Source: Actinomycetota bacterium (lineage in GTDB: Bacteria; Actinomycetota; UBA4738). From it: a DNA stretch of 5,018 bases. The notes under the pieces were generated by a model. It did no database searches, was not told where the DNA came from, and saw only the letters and a program-made list of their open reading frames with translations. The stretch is taken from positions 478 to 5,495 of the forward strand of contig VAYC01000264.1 of NCBI GenBank assembly GCA_005885025.1, written 5' to 3'. Below are positions 1-4,855 of this stretch, one piece after another. A program made the position numbers and the translations under genes. The stretch's first letter is position 1. Each line of letters starts with the position of its first letter.

Positions 1-1
1 A

Positions 2-151
2 GGGCCGGACGCTTCTGAGGACGACATCGCCCATTACCAGAATATCGTCGCCGCTCTCGCGGAAACGACACGAATCATGGGCGAGATCGACGAGGTGATC
101 GACCGGCACGGCGGTTGGCCAGGGGCGTTCGCGAGTCCATCGACACCGTAA
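2..151 (+). CDS. C-terminal tail of a probable restriction-modification DNA methyltransferase (5' end outside window)
   Basis: An open frame enters from the left edge and runs 49 codons to TAA at 149-151. The tail is a predicted helix with the pattern HYQNIVAALAETTRIMGEID followed by an EVIDRHGGWP motif. From memory, this kind of ending (Tyr-x-x-Ile-Val-x-Ala-Leu-x-Glu-Thr, then Glu-Ile-Asp, then His-Gly-Gly-Trp-Pro) occurs at the extreme C-terminus of large Eco57I-like or type ISP adenine-specific methyltransferases that combine modification with restriction. No catalytic motif lies in the window, so the family call rests on the tail alone. That the frame is coding is much surer than its function: codons mostly end in G or C and the frame closes cleanly. 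The final residues (ASPSTP) look like unstructured tail. No other gene overlaps it. Confidence 0.6.
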   Translation, partial: GPDASEDDIAHYQNIVAALAETTRIMGEIDEVIDRHGGWPGAFASPSTP

Positions 152-305
152 GTGCGCATGCGTACCCTCGCCGCTCGCTGCCGGGTCGGCTCCGGTCCGC
201 CGGACGGAGACGACCGCCGGGCCGGTCGAGAAACGAGCGCAAGTCGAGGGCAACCACGTCGCGGAAACGAGCATCGGCCCCGAGGAAGTCATCTGCATCC
301 CGGAG

Positions 306-328
306 ACGACCCGCTTCGGCGGGGTCGT
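306..328 (+). terminator. Terminator-like hairpin with TTCG loop
   Basis: The arms 306-314 (ACGACCCGC) and 319-328 (GCGGGGTCGT) pair over nine base pairs with one bulged G at 324, closing a stable TTCG tetraloop at 315-318. The short pyrimidine run TTCCTT follows. The hairpin lies about 155 nt after the stop of the methyltransferase-like tail and 80 nt before the next gene, a plausible place to end the upstream transcript. The T-run is poor, so it may instead be an attenuator, or chance in GC-rich DNA. Apart from it, I see no supportable gene in 152-407. Confidence 0.45.
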
Positions 329-395
329 TCCTTGCTGAAGGTCAGCGAGGGAACGCGGATACTACGTGCGGACCGAGGGCACGAGCCCTGGACAC

Positions 396-403
396 GAGGG
401 AGG
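396..403 (+). promoter_or_regulatory. Ribosome binding site that fixes the start at 408
   Basis: GAGGGAGG ends four bases before the ATG at 408. The frame also has an upstream ATG at 366 without a comparable site, so this RBS decides for the shorter 98-residue protein. Confidence 0.6.
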
Positions 404-407
404 CCAC

Positions 408-704
408 ATGGCGAGGCGAGGAGTCTACGTCGAGAAGGGAAAGGGTCGGACCCTATCCGTCAACGTCCGGTTGTGGACGAACAACATCGCTGACGGCGGA
501 GAGGGGTATGTCGATCCCGGGCACGCTTGGTTTGCCGGGGACGTCGGGTTTCGATCCAACAAGGCTCATGGGATCAGCTCCACGAGCAACCCGATCATGT
601 TCAACAGCCCCGACGAGCTAGTTGACGCGATCCGAAAAGCGGCAGTAGCCCAGGGCGTTGTCCTGATGGATTCGGACGGAGCGCATCGTGGTCAGGGACG
701 CTGA
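408..704 (+). CDS. Hypothetical 98-residue protein, possibly part of an accessory or defence region
   Basis: I do not recognise a named family. The ATG at 408 follows a strong RBS. Residues 1-15 are basic (MARRG, then KGKGR). The middle is a probable beta-rich section with the conserved-looking pattern VRLWTNNIADGGEGYVDPGHAW, shown here as VRLWTNNIADG and DPGHAW, followed by a Gly-rich turn. Residues around 65-85 (SPDELVDAIRKAAVAQG) are a clear amphipathic helix ending in VVLMD. There is no signal peptide, membrane segment or cysteine cluster, so it is probably a small cytoplasmic alpha/beta protein. The composition (Trp, His and Asn in a compact fold) looks like a real protein rather than a spurious frame. 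It sits between a methyltransferase-like tail and a truncated EEP nuclease on the same strand, which weakly suggests an accessory or defence setting. No function can be assigned. Confidence 0.75.
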   Translation: MARRGVYVEKGKGRTLSVNVRLWTNNIADGGEGYVDPGHAWFAGDVGFRSNKAHGISSTSNPIMFNSPDELVDAIRKAAVAQGVVLMDSDGAHRGQGR

Positions 705-750
705 CACCGCGACCCGCTGTCCGAACCTTCGTTTCTGACTACACGTCTCC

Positions 751-1371
751 ATGCGGCTTGCGACATGGAACTGTCAGACCGGTCTTGCCTTTAACTGGAG
801 TGCGGTCGAGGGGTTGGGCGCGCACGTGACCGTCGTCCAGGAGTGCGAGCCTGGCACGCCTGCGCAGGTGGCGATACATGCGGACTGGATGAGCGAGTGG
901 CAACCGGGTGCCTGGGACAAGGGACTCGCGATCCTCGTTCGGTCGCCGTATTCGATCGAGTCGCGAGAACCATCGGAACCCTTCTGCATCTCGGCGATCA
1001 TCTGCGATCCGTATCGGTTCCGGTTCGTCGGGTTCTGGGCCATGACACCGAAAGATGCAGGCTACACCTACACTCGACAGGCGAGACGCCTCATCGACGC
1101 GCTGCCCGATGATGGGGTCCCTACGGTGGTCGCTGGCGACTTCAACGCTGCCCCCGCCACTCGGCCAGGACGGCGGAGACCGAGACGTCTAGCTCCTTGC
1201 TCTTCTGGCTCAGCATCCGCGTACGGTAGCCCTCGATGCGTCCCCGATCCCTCAGCTCGAGCTCCACGGCCCGTCGGTCCTCGGCTTGGAGCCAGATCCC
1301 CAGGGCGTTCACGCGACGGCCGATGGCCTCCGCCCGCGCCAGCTCGACGTGTCGAAGGAATGATCGGTTGA
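751..1371 (+). CDS. Truncated endonuclease/exonuclease/phosphatase (EEP) family protein; family sequence ends near 1150
   Basis: Residues 1-134 match the EEP (DNase I-like) fold. MRLATWNCQ carries the first metal/phosphate-site Asn (N7). VVQECE at 28-33 holds the catalytic Glu (E31). A GLAILVRSPYSIE strand lies at 59-70, and VVAGDFN at 126-132 supplies the Asp and Asn of the active site. Members of this family normally continue about 80-120 residues to a Ser-Asp-His motif with the catalytic His, which is absent here. After GDFNA the frame turns into Arg/Pro-rich nonsense antisense to a PAS gene and stops at 1369-1371, so the product would be inactive. The substrate (DNA, RNA or a phosphoester) cannot be told. 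The start ATG at 751 begins exactly at the fold's first strand. There is no Shine-Dalgarno upstream, so translation may be leaderless or coupled to the gene ending 46 nt earlier. I treat it as a broken gene or a chimera product. Confidence 0.75.
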   Translation: MRLATWNCQTGLAFNWSAVEGLGAHVTVVQECEPGTPAQVAIHADWMSEWQPGAWDKGLAILVRSPYSIESREPSEPFCISAIICDPYRFRFVGFWAMTPKDAGYTYTRQARRLIDALPDDGVPTVVAGDFNAAPATRPGRRRPRRLAPCSSGSASAYGSPRCVPDPSARAPRPVGPRLGARSPGRSRDGRWPPPAPARRVEGMIG

Positions 1372-1453
1372 CGTCCAGAAGGATGCCGTCCTCGAGGCCG
1401 ATGAGGCACACGGCATCCGAGGTGTACTCGAACAGGCTCGAGAACAGTGCCAT
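1142..1453 (-). CDS. PAS-domain protein, truncated at its C-terminus
   Basis: The reverse strand encodes an almost complete PAS sensor domain. FEYTSDAVCLI at residues 8-18, then a short turn and LLDVNRSFLRHV, are the classic first strands and helix of PAS (D-G-x-I-x-x-V-N-x-x-F). ARAEAIGRRV follows in the E-x-x-G-R position, then an E/R-rich helix and a final strand region ending AEWRGQ. PAS domains normally go on to a strand and a D-I-T-E-R-like exit into a histidine kinase, GGDEF or second PAS domain. All of that is missing, and the frame stops at a TGA (1142-1144) lying in EEP-derived sequence. I chose the ATG at 1451-1453 because GGTGA lies five bases upstream and the domain begins at once. 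A GTG at 1499-1501 would add 16 residues but has no RBS. Ligand and output are unknown. Confidence 0.65.
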   Translation of the reverse strand: MALFSSLFEYTSDAVCLIGLEDGILLDVNRSFLRHVELARAEAIGRRVNALGIWLQAEDRRAVELELRDRGRIEGYRTRMLSQKSKELDVSVSAVLAEWRGQR

Positions 1454-1458
1454 GTAGG

Positions 1459-1477
1459 TCACCCGATGAGTGTCGGG
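1459..1477 (-). promoter_or_regulatory. Small hairpin overlapping the RBS of the PAS gene
   Basis: Read on the - strand, CCCGA and TCGGG (1477-1473 and 1466-1462) flank a six-base loop. The downstream arm runs into GGGTGA, the likely Shine-Dalgarno for the ATG at 1453. It could mask the RBS, but the stem is only five base pairs. Confidence 0.25.
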
Positions 1478-1608
1478 AGCAATTTGAGGTCGCGACAACA
1501 CGAAGCGCGGCCAGTCTCAGGCTCTCGAAGACTTCATGACCGGCGGGCAGCGTTATACAAACGGGAGGCCCGCTGAGGGCCCAACCTAGAACGGCGGTCG
1601 TGCCCGAC

Positions 1609-1625
1609 TCACCCTGATCGGGTGA
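1609..1625. repeat. Inverted repeat, possible operator
   Basis: TCACCC (1609-1614) and GGGTGA (1620-1625) form a perfect six-base inverted repeat around a five-base centre. It lies in the 192-240 nt divergent region between the PAS gene and the small membrane protein gene. Its right half, ATCGGGTGA, recurs in inverted orientation at 1459-1467 near the PAS start. The symmetry suits a dimeric regulator site or a small leader hairpin, but no clear -35/-10 pair could be placed beside it. Confidence 0.25.
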
Positions 1626-1681
1626 TGCGCCGCTTCCTCCCAACCATGACACTCGAGGCGCACCTCCAAGCTCTGCCCGTC

Positions 1682-1689
1682 AAAGGAGG
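1682..1689 (+). promoter_or_regulatory. Near-consensus ribosome binding site for the small membrane protein
   Basis: AAAGGAGG is almost the full anti-16S consensus and stands four bases before the ATG at 1694. It picks that ATG over the in-frame upstream start at 1622 and supports active translation of a very short gene. Confidence 0.75.
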
Positions 1690-1693
1690 AACC

Positions 1694-1870
1694 ATGTGGT
1701 GGGGAATCGGTTTCGGCGGCGCCATCTTGTACCTGTTCTTGGTGTTCACGCTCGGCATGATGACGCTCAGAAATGGACACGGGTGGATGTTCTGGCTCGG
1801 GATCTTCTTCCCGTTCCTCTGGATCGTTGGCGCCCTCATGAGGCCGTCGGCGAGAGCCGGGGTCGCTTAG
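1694..1870 (+). CDS. Small two-helix integral membrane protein (58 residues)
   Basis: The gene starts at ATG 1694 behind a near-consensus RBS and ends at TAG 1868-1870. Residues 3-22 (WGIGFGGAILYLFLVFTLG) form one hydrophobic helix. A short polar loop (LRNGHG) follows, then a second aromatic-rich helix at about 31-48 (WMFWLGIFFPFLWIVGAL) and a short basic tail (MRPSARAGVA). This is a helical hairpin with no soluble domain. Similar short Trp/Phe-rich proteins are common hypotheticals in actinobacteria, and some small hairpins regulate larger membrane partners, but nothing here assigns a role. It stands alone on the + strand between the truncated PAS gene and the convergent DUF427 gene, so it is likely monocistronic. 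That the gene is real is well supported; its function is unknown. Confidence 0.75.
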   Translation: MWWGIGFGGAILYLFLVFTLGMMTLRNGHGWMFWLGIFFPFLWIVGALMRPSARAGVA

Positions 1871-1890
1871 CGCGTTCGGGTCACCTCAAA

Positions 1891-1910
1891 CCGGCCTAGG
1901 CCATCGCCGG
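1891..1910 (-). terminator. Candidate terminator for the leftward operon
   Basis: On the - strand CCGGC and GCCGG (1910-1906 and 1895-1891) flank a ten-base loop and are followed by TTTGA, about 41 nt past the DUF427 stop. The loop contains most of the perfect palindrome GGCCTAGGCC (1893-1902), which could fold alternatively. The T-run is only three bases, so this is tentative. Confidence 0.35.
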
Positions 1911-1913
1911 CTC

Positions 1914-1940
1914 GCGACGCTGGTCGCTGCGCGTTCGCGC
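1914..1940. terminator. Paired hairpins between convergent genes
   Basis: GCGAC/GTCGC (1914-1918 with 1923-1927, loop GCTG) and GCGCG/CGCGC (1929-1933 with 1936-1940, or a four-base loop) stand side by side, partly enclosed by CTCGCG at 1911 and CGCGAG at 1941. They fill the 80-nt gap between the + strand membrane protein and the - strand DUF427 gene. They may serve as a bidirectional transcription barrier, but there is no T-run. Confidence 0.3.
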
Positions 1941-1950
1941 CGCGAGACCT

Positions 1951-2778
1951 CTAGCCCCACGATGACCAGAACGTCTTCGGCTTGTCCTGAAGCTCGCCGT
2001 CGACGGAGATGTCCACCCGCTCGTTGAAGAAGCACAGCAGGCCCTCGATCTTCGGGCACTCCGGGATGGGCGATGGGTAGCTCCACGCGATGTCCGGATA
2101 CAGCTGTCCCTCGACGGTCGCGGTCCAGTACACCGCTTGGCCCTTGTACGGGCACCGGGTTCGGAGCTCCGTCGGTTCGAGGAGGTCCATCCGTACGTCG
2201 ACCTTGGGGAAGTAGTACCGGGTCGGGAGCCCGGTCTCGAACAGCAAACGTGGCCGGCGGGTCTCCGCCACCGTCACCCCTCCCAGCTCGATCCGCACGT
2301 GGCGGGAGCTGTTCAGCACGTCCACCCGGTGGTAGGGGTTGCGTGGGTGGACGAAGACCTCGTCGTCCTCCTCGAGCCAGCGATCGAGCCGGTCCCAATA
2401 GAAGGCGACGTGACCCGTCGCGGCGGCGATCTCCTCGGGCGGCCGTTCGTAGCTCCACGCCGCGTCCTTGGCCGTGCGCTCGCCCACCGTGAGATCGAAG
2501 AGCGTGGCCTGGCCCTTGCGGGGCGAATCCTCGGTGCGGCCGCTGGCCTTCAGCAGATCCATCCGGACGTCCTGGCGCGGGAAATAGAAGACCGGCAGCC
2601 GGGCCGGCTCGAGCATGAGCATCACCCGCTTGGAGTCGACGACCGCCTGGTTGTTGAAGTAGGCCCGGACCCATCGCGGCCACGGCTCGACCCTGATGGG
2701 CGTCCCGACCTCCCTGCCCGGCGTCACGTCGACGATCTGGTCCTCGAGCGCCCGGGTGCGCTGCTCGGTTCTGTCCAT
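1951..2778 (-). CDS. Protein with two tandem DUF427 domains
   Basis: This 275-residue protein has two copies of DUF427 (PF04248). Copy one covers about 33-152 and copy two about 158-272. The hallmark motifs recur in both: FYFP/YYFP (64-67, 188-191), DVRMDLL (70-76, 194-200), KGQA (88-91, 212-215), AWSY (107-110, 231-234) and an aromatic pair (126-127, 250-251). Copy two has the fuller CPYKGQA with Cys209, while copy one has SPRKGQA and lacks the Cys, so copy two looks less diverged. A HPRNPYHRVDV linker joins them. The fold is a small beta barrel of unknown biochemical role. There is no signal peptide or membrane segment, so it is probably cytosolic. The ATG at 2776-2778 follows GGGAGG by six bases. 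It lies 35 nt behind the Uma2-like gene and is probably co-transcribed with it. The family call is firm, the function unknown. Confidence 0.93.
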   Translation of the reverse strand: MDRTEQRTRALEDQIVDVTPGREVGTPIRVEPWPRWVRAYFNNQAVVDSKRVMLMLEPARLPVFYFPRQDVRMDLLKASGRTEDSPRKGQATLFDLTVGERTAKDAAWSYERPPEEIAAATGHVAFYWDRLDRWLEEDDEVFVHPRNPYHRVDVLNSSRHVRIELGGVTVAETRRPRLLFETGLPTRYYFPKVDVRMDLLEPTELRTRCPYKGQAVYWTATVEGQLYPDIAWSYPSPIPECPKIEGLLCFFNERVDISVDGELQDKPKTFWSSWG

Positions 2779-2813
2779 GGCTAGCCTCCCGCTCGGCCGC
2801 TGGTGAGTGAAGC

Positions 2814-3374
2814 TCAGTCCTCGGATGGCCCCAATAGGGCGTCGACCGACAGGATCAGCCCGGGAGCCTGCAGCGTTTCCAGGGTGTCGCTCCGAGCGAA
2901 CAGGCTCGGCGGCTCGTAGCGGCCCTCGTGCAGCCGGTACACCTCGACCCGATCCGCATCGAGGTCGACGAACCAGTACTCGGGCACCCCGAACCGCTCG
3001 TAGAGATCCCGCTTGCGGACCAGCTCGAGCCGCCGCGTGGACGGGGAGGAGACCTCGACGACCAGGTCGGGGGCGGAGCGCAGATAGTTCTTCTCGAAGC
3101 GCCCAAGGTTTTCAGGGCGCACATAGAGGACATCGGGTTCCACAACGTTGGTCTCGGAAAAGTACACATCGAACGGTGCAGGCAGGACCTCGCCTCCGCG
3201 ACGCTTGGAGTAGACGATGAGCTCGTACACGAGCATGGCGACGACTTGCTGGTGCCTTCTGGCGGGCGCGGCCGTCACGATGAGCTCCCCGTCGATGAGC
3301 TCCCGCCGAAGGTTGTCCTCGGGGAAGGCCTGAAGGTCCTCGTAGGTGAGGCCGGTCTGGGGCTGGGTCGCCAT
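2814..3374 (-). CDS. Uma2 family (DUF820) putative PD-(D/E)XK endonuclease
   Basis: The 186-residue protein has the full Uma2 layout. LTYEDLQAFPED opens it, RELIDGEL (24-31) gives the first acidic residue (E25), then a helix starts at HQQVV. EPDVLYV (79-85) carries Asp81. APDLVVEVSSPST (101-113) carries Asp103 and Glu107. RKRDLYERFGVPEYWFVD (120-137) includes Lys121 and the typical GVxEYW-x-VD signature. Length and motif order are normal, so it is likely intact. The Uma2 fold belongs to the PD-(D/E)XK nuclease superfamily, but the cellular role is largely unproven; such genes are often present in many copies per genome. The ATG at 3372-3374 follows GGGAGGTGA three bases upstream, a very strong RBS. 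It lies 81 nt after the acyltransferase gene and 35 nt before the DUF427 gene, on the same strand. Confidence 0.93.
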   Translation of the reverse strand: MATQPQTGLTYEDLQAFPEDNLRRELIDGELIVTAAPARRHQQVVAMLVYELIVYSKRRGGEVLPAPFDVYFSETNVVEPDVLYVRPENLGRFEKNYLRSAPDLVVEVSSPSTRRLELVRKRDLYERFGVPEYWFVDLDADRVEVYRLHEGRYEPPSLFARSDTLETLQAPGLILSVDALLGPSED

Positions 3375-3401
3375 CGTTCACCTCCCGCGTCCACGCCGCG
3401 C

Positions 3402-3442
3402 AGGGTAGGGAGAGCCTACGACAAGATGTGAGGAGCTACCCT
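3402..3442. repeat. Inverted repeat between the acyltransferase and Uma2 genes
   Basis: AGGGTAG (3402-3408) and CTACCCT (3436-3442) are perfect seven-base inverted copies separated by 27 bases. A competing small hairpin GTAGG/CCTAC (3405-3409 with 3415-3419, loop GAGAG) uses the same left arm. They occupy the 81-nt gap ahead of the Uma2 RBS. They could mark a transcript boundary or attenuation point between the ABC/acyltransferase operon and the Uma2-DUF427 pair. No clear promoter was found in this gap. Confidence 0.3.
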
Positions 3443-3455
3443 CTCGCCTCGCCGG

Positions 3456-4088
3456 TCACATCCGCCCGCTGAGGCGGCCCACGGCCGCGCGGGTCGAGGC
3501 CAGCACGTCACACCGGAACGGCCTGCGGTCCTCTCCCCAGAAGGGGAGAGGGGGACCGAGGACTTCGATGCGCAGGCCCATCTCCCGGTAGCGATCGAGA
3601 AGCCAGTCGGCGGCATCGCCACACGCCACGACGTATCCGCGCGCACGTACCTCCTGCCAGCACCTCGCCAGCAGGCCGAGGAACACCCGGTGGTCCGGGT
3701 CTCGGTACCGCGAGGCCACGATCGTCCGGCTCAGGTCGGCGACCCGGCCCGCCGGCTCGATCCGAACACCGAAGGCTTCCTCCGTGGGAAGCAGCGTTCC
3801 TGGGATGGGAAACACCAGCCGGGCCACCGCCGCCAGCTCCTCACCGGCCCATCCGGTGAGGTGCACCGCCCGATCGTCGAAGCCGTCCCGCTCCATCCCG
3901 TCCGGGCACTCCGCGGGATCCGCCCAGCCTCGCTCCACGACCGTCCGGTACCGCAACCGGTAGACGGCCTCCCGGTCCTGGGGGGAATCCGCGAACCGGA
4001 AGGCGACCGGCGCGGCACGCTCCACCACGCGGGCGGCGAAGGCGTCGCCCATCGCCAGCAGCCGTTCCTCCTCGCCGGCGGAGGTCAC
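3456..4088 (-). CDS. GNAT-fold N-acyltransferase resembling LuxI/FeeM acyl signal or N-acyl amino acid synthases
   Basis: The 210-residue protein resembles autoinducer-synthase-like acyltransferases, which join an acyl chain from acyl-ACP or acyl-CoA to an amine. The landmarks appear in LuxI order: AVYRLRYRTVVERGW (41-55) matches the Arg-x-x-Val/Phe-x-x-x-x-x-Trp N-terminal motif. FDDRAVHL (70-77) matches the paired-Asp region. VARLVFPI...LLPTEEAFG (88-107) matches the R-L-x-P-T strand. DLSR (118-121) sits where LuxI has E-x-S-R. GLLARCWQEVRARGY (138-152) is the GNAT helix before the acceptor strand. Homology to FeeM-type N-acyl amino acid synthases is as likely as to LuxI; the substrate is unknown. 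The GTG start at 4086-4088 shares GTGA with the permease stop, so translation is probably coupled. An ATG at 4050-4052 is a weaker alternative. It is the third gene of an ABC exporter operon, suggesting its product may be exported. Confidence 0.75.
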   Translation of the reverse strand: MTSAGEEERLLAMGDAFAARVVERAAPVAFRFADSPQDREAVYRLRYRTVVERGWADPAECPDGMERDGFDDRAVHLTGWAGEELAAVARLVFPIPGTLLPTEEAFGVRIEPAGRVADLSRTIVASRYRDPDHRVFLGLLARCWQEVRARGYVVACGDAADWLLDRYREMGLRIEVLGPPLPFWGEDRRPFRCDVLASTRAAVGRLSGRM

Positions 4089-4855
4089 GCCCACGAGAGC
4101 TTCGCCTCTTCCGCCTTGAATCGGACCGCCGCCAGGGCCGCGCAGAGAGCGGCGAACCCCAGCAGCACGCCGATGGGGAGGAGCACCGCTCCCACCCCCT
4201 CGCCGTCGAGGATCACCGAGCGGAACCCTCGCATGGCCCAGTACGTCGGCACGGCGGGGGCGACCCGCTGAGCCCACCCGGGCAGGAGATGCAGCGGGAT
4301 CAGCGCACCGCCCAGCCCCGCCAGCACCACCGTCCCCAGGTTGGCCACGATGTTGACCTGTTGGAGCGTCCGGGCGGCCGCTGCCACCGCTGCCCCGAAC
4401 GCGATCGACGCGAAGGGGAGGACCACTGCCATCAGGGCCAGGCCCACCACGGATCCGCGGGCCCGGAGCCCGAAGCCGGTCGTCCCGACCAGGAACAGAA
4501 CGGCGAGCTGGGCGTAAGCCACCCCGATCACCGGCAGGACCTTCCCGGTGAGCAGTTCCACCGTCCCCGCCTCGCCCCGGAGGCGGTCCCAGGTGCCCCA
4601 GCCGTGGTCTCGGAAGAGCACCAGGCCCACGAATCCGACCAGGAAGAACGAGAAGGTTACGGCCATGCCCGGGATGGCCTGCTCGGCCCCGGTGGCCCGG
4701 GTATGGCCTTCGACGAACAGGGCCAGGGCCAGGGCGGGCTTCAAGAAGCCGACGATCGCCAGCGGCAGGCCCAGCAGGAGCACCAGCGGGAAGGGGTCCC
4801 GGCGGAGGAGCCGGAACTCGTGCCGGGAGATCGCCAGGCTACGCCGGAGCGACAT
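4085..4855 (-). CDS. ABC-2 type transporter permease
   Basis: The 256-residue protein has the ABC-2 exporter layout of six hydrophobic segments, at about 23-46, 64-82, 105-128, 136-160, 168-190 and 222-244. The N-terminus (HEFRLLRRDP) is the usual cytoplasmic coupling segment before the first helix. IPGMAVTFSFFLVG begins helix two, GTWDRLR (87-93) sits in the loop after it, and APAVPTYWAMRG (199-210) precedes the last helix; all are typical of drug or lipid exporter permeases. It would pair with the ATPase encoded just upstream to form a half- or full-size exporter in the cytoplasmic membrane. The ATG at 4853-4855 lies ten bases after GGAGGA. Its start overlaps the ATPase end by 17 nt and its TGA overlaps the acyltransferase GTG by 4 nt. 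The exported compound is not identifiable from sequence. Confidence 0.9.
   Translation of the reverse strand: MSLRRSLAISRHEFRLLRRDPFPLVLLLGLPLAIVGFLKPALALALFVEGHTRATGAEQAIPGMAVTFSFFLVGFVGLVLFRDHGWGTWDRLRGEAGTVELLTGKVLPVIGVAYAQLAVLFLVGTTGFGLRARGSVVGLALMAVVLPFASIAFGAAVAAAARTLQQVNIVANLGTVVLAGLGGALIPLHLLPGWAQRVAPAVPTYWAMRGFRSVILDGEGVGAVLLPIGVLLGFAALCAALAAVRFKAEEAKLSWA

Noticed and set aside
211..228. Hairpin CGACCG/CGGTCG in the gene-poor stretch
   Set aside because: Six base pairs without a T-run; not distinguishable from background, and the 306-328 hairpin is the better terminator candidate.
57..270. 12-base direct repeat TCGCGGAAACGA at 57-68 and 259-270
   Set aside because: A single exact 12-mer pair is expected by chance in about 5 kb, and there is no third copy or associated structure.
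115..621. 168-residue open frame on the + strand
   Set aside because: Arg/Ser-rich low-complexity product that runs across the hairpin and into the well-supported 98-residue gene in another frame.
1553..1558. TATAAC on the - strand as a -10 box for the PAS gene
   Set aside because: The only TTG-like -35 candidate is about 21 bases away, too far for a normal sigma-70 promoter, so no promoter was called.
1567..1581. Hairpin GGCCC/GGGCC with GCTGA loop
   Set aside because: Only five base pairs, no T-run, and such GC stems are common in DNA of this composition.
1068..1652. 194-residue open frame on the - strand
   Set aside because: It overlaps the PAS and EEP coding sequence, has Arg/Gly/Pro-rich composition and no recognisable motif; it is a GC-rich shadow.
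2137..2784. 215-residue + strand frame opposite the DUF427 gene
   Set aside because: The - strand product has clear duplicated family motifs; the + strand product is its antisense shadow.
3456..4277. Longer version of the acyltransferase starting at 4277
   Set aside because: The extra 63 residues are Gly/Arg/Pro-rich, lie wholly over the permease gene in another frame, and show no fold. The GTG at 4088 with GTGA overlap explains the gene.
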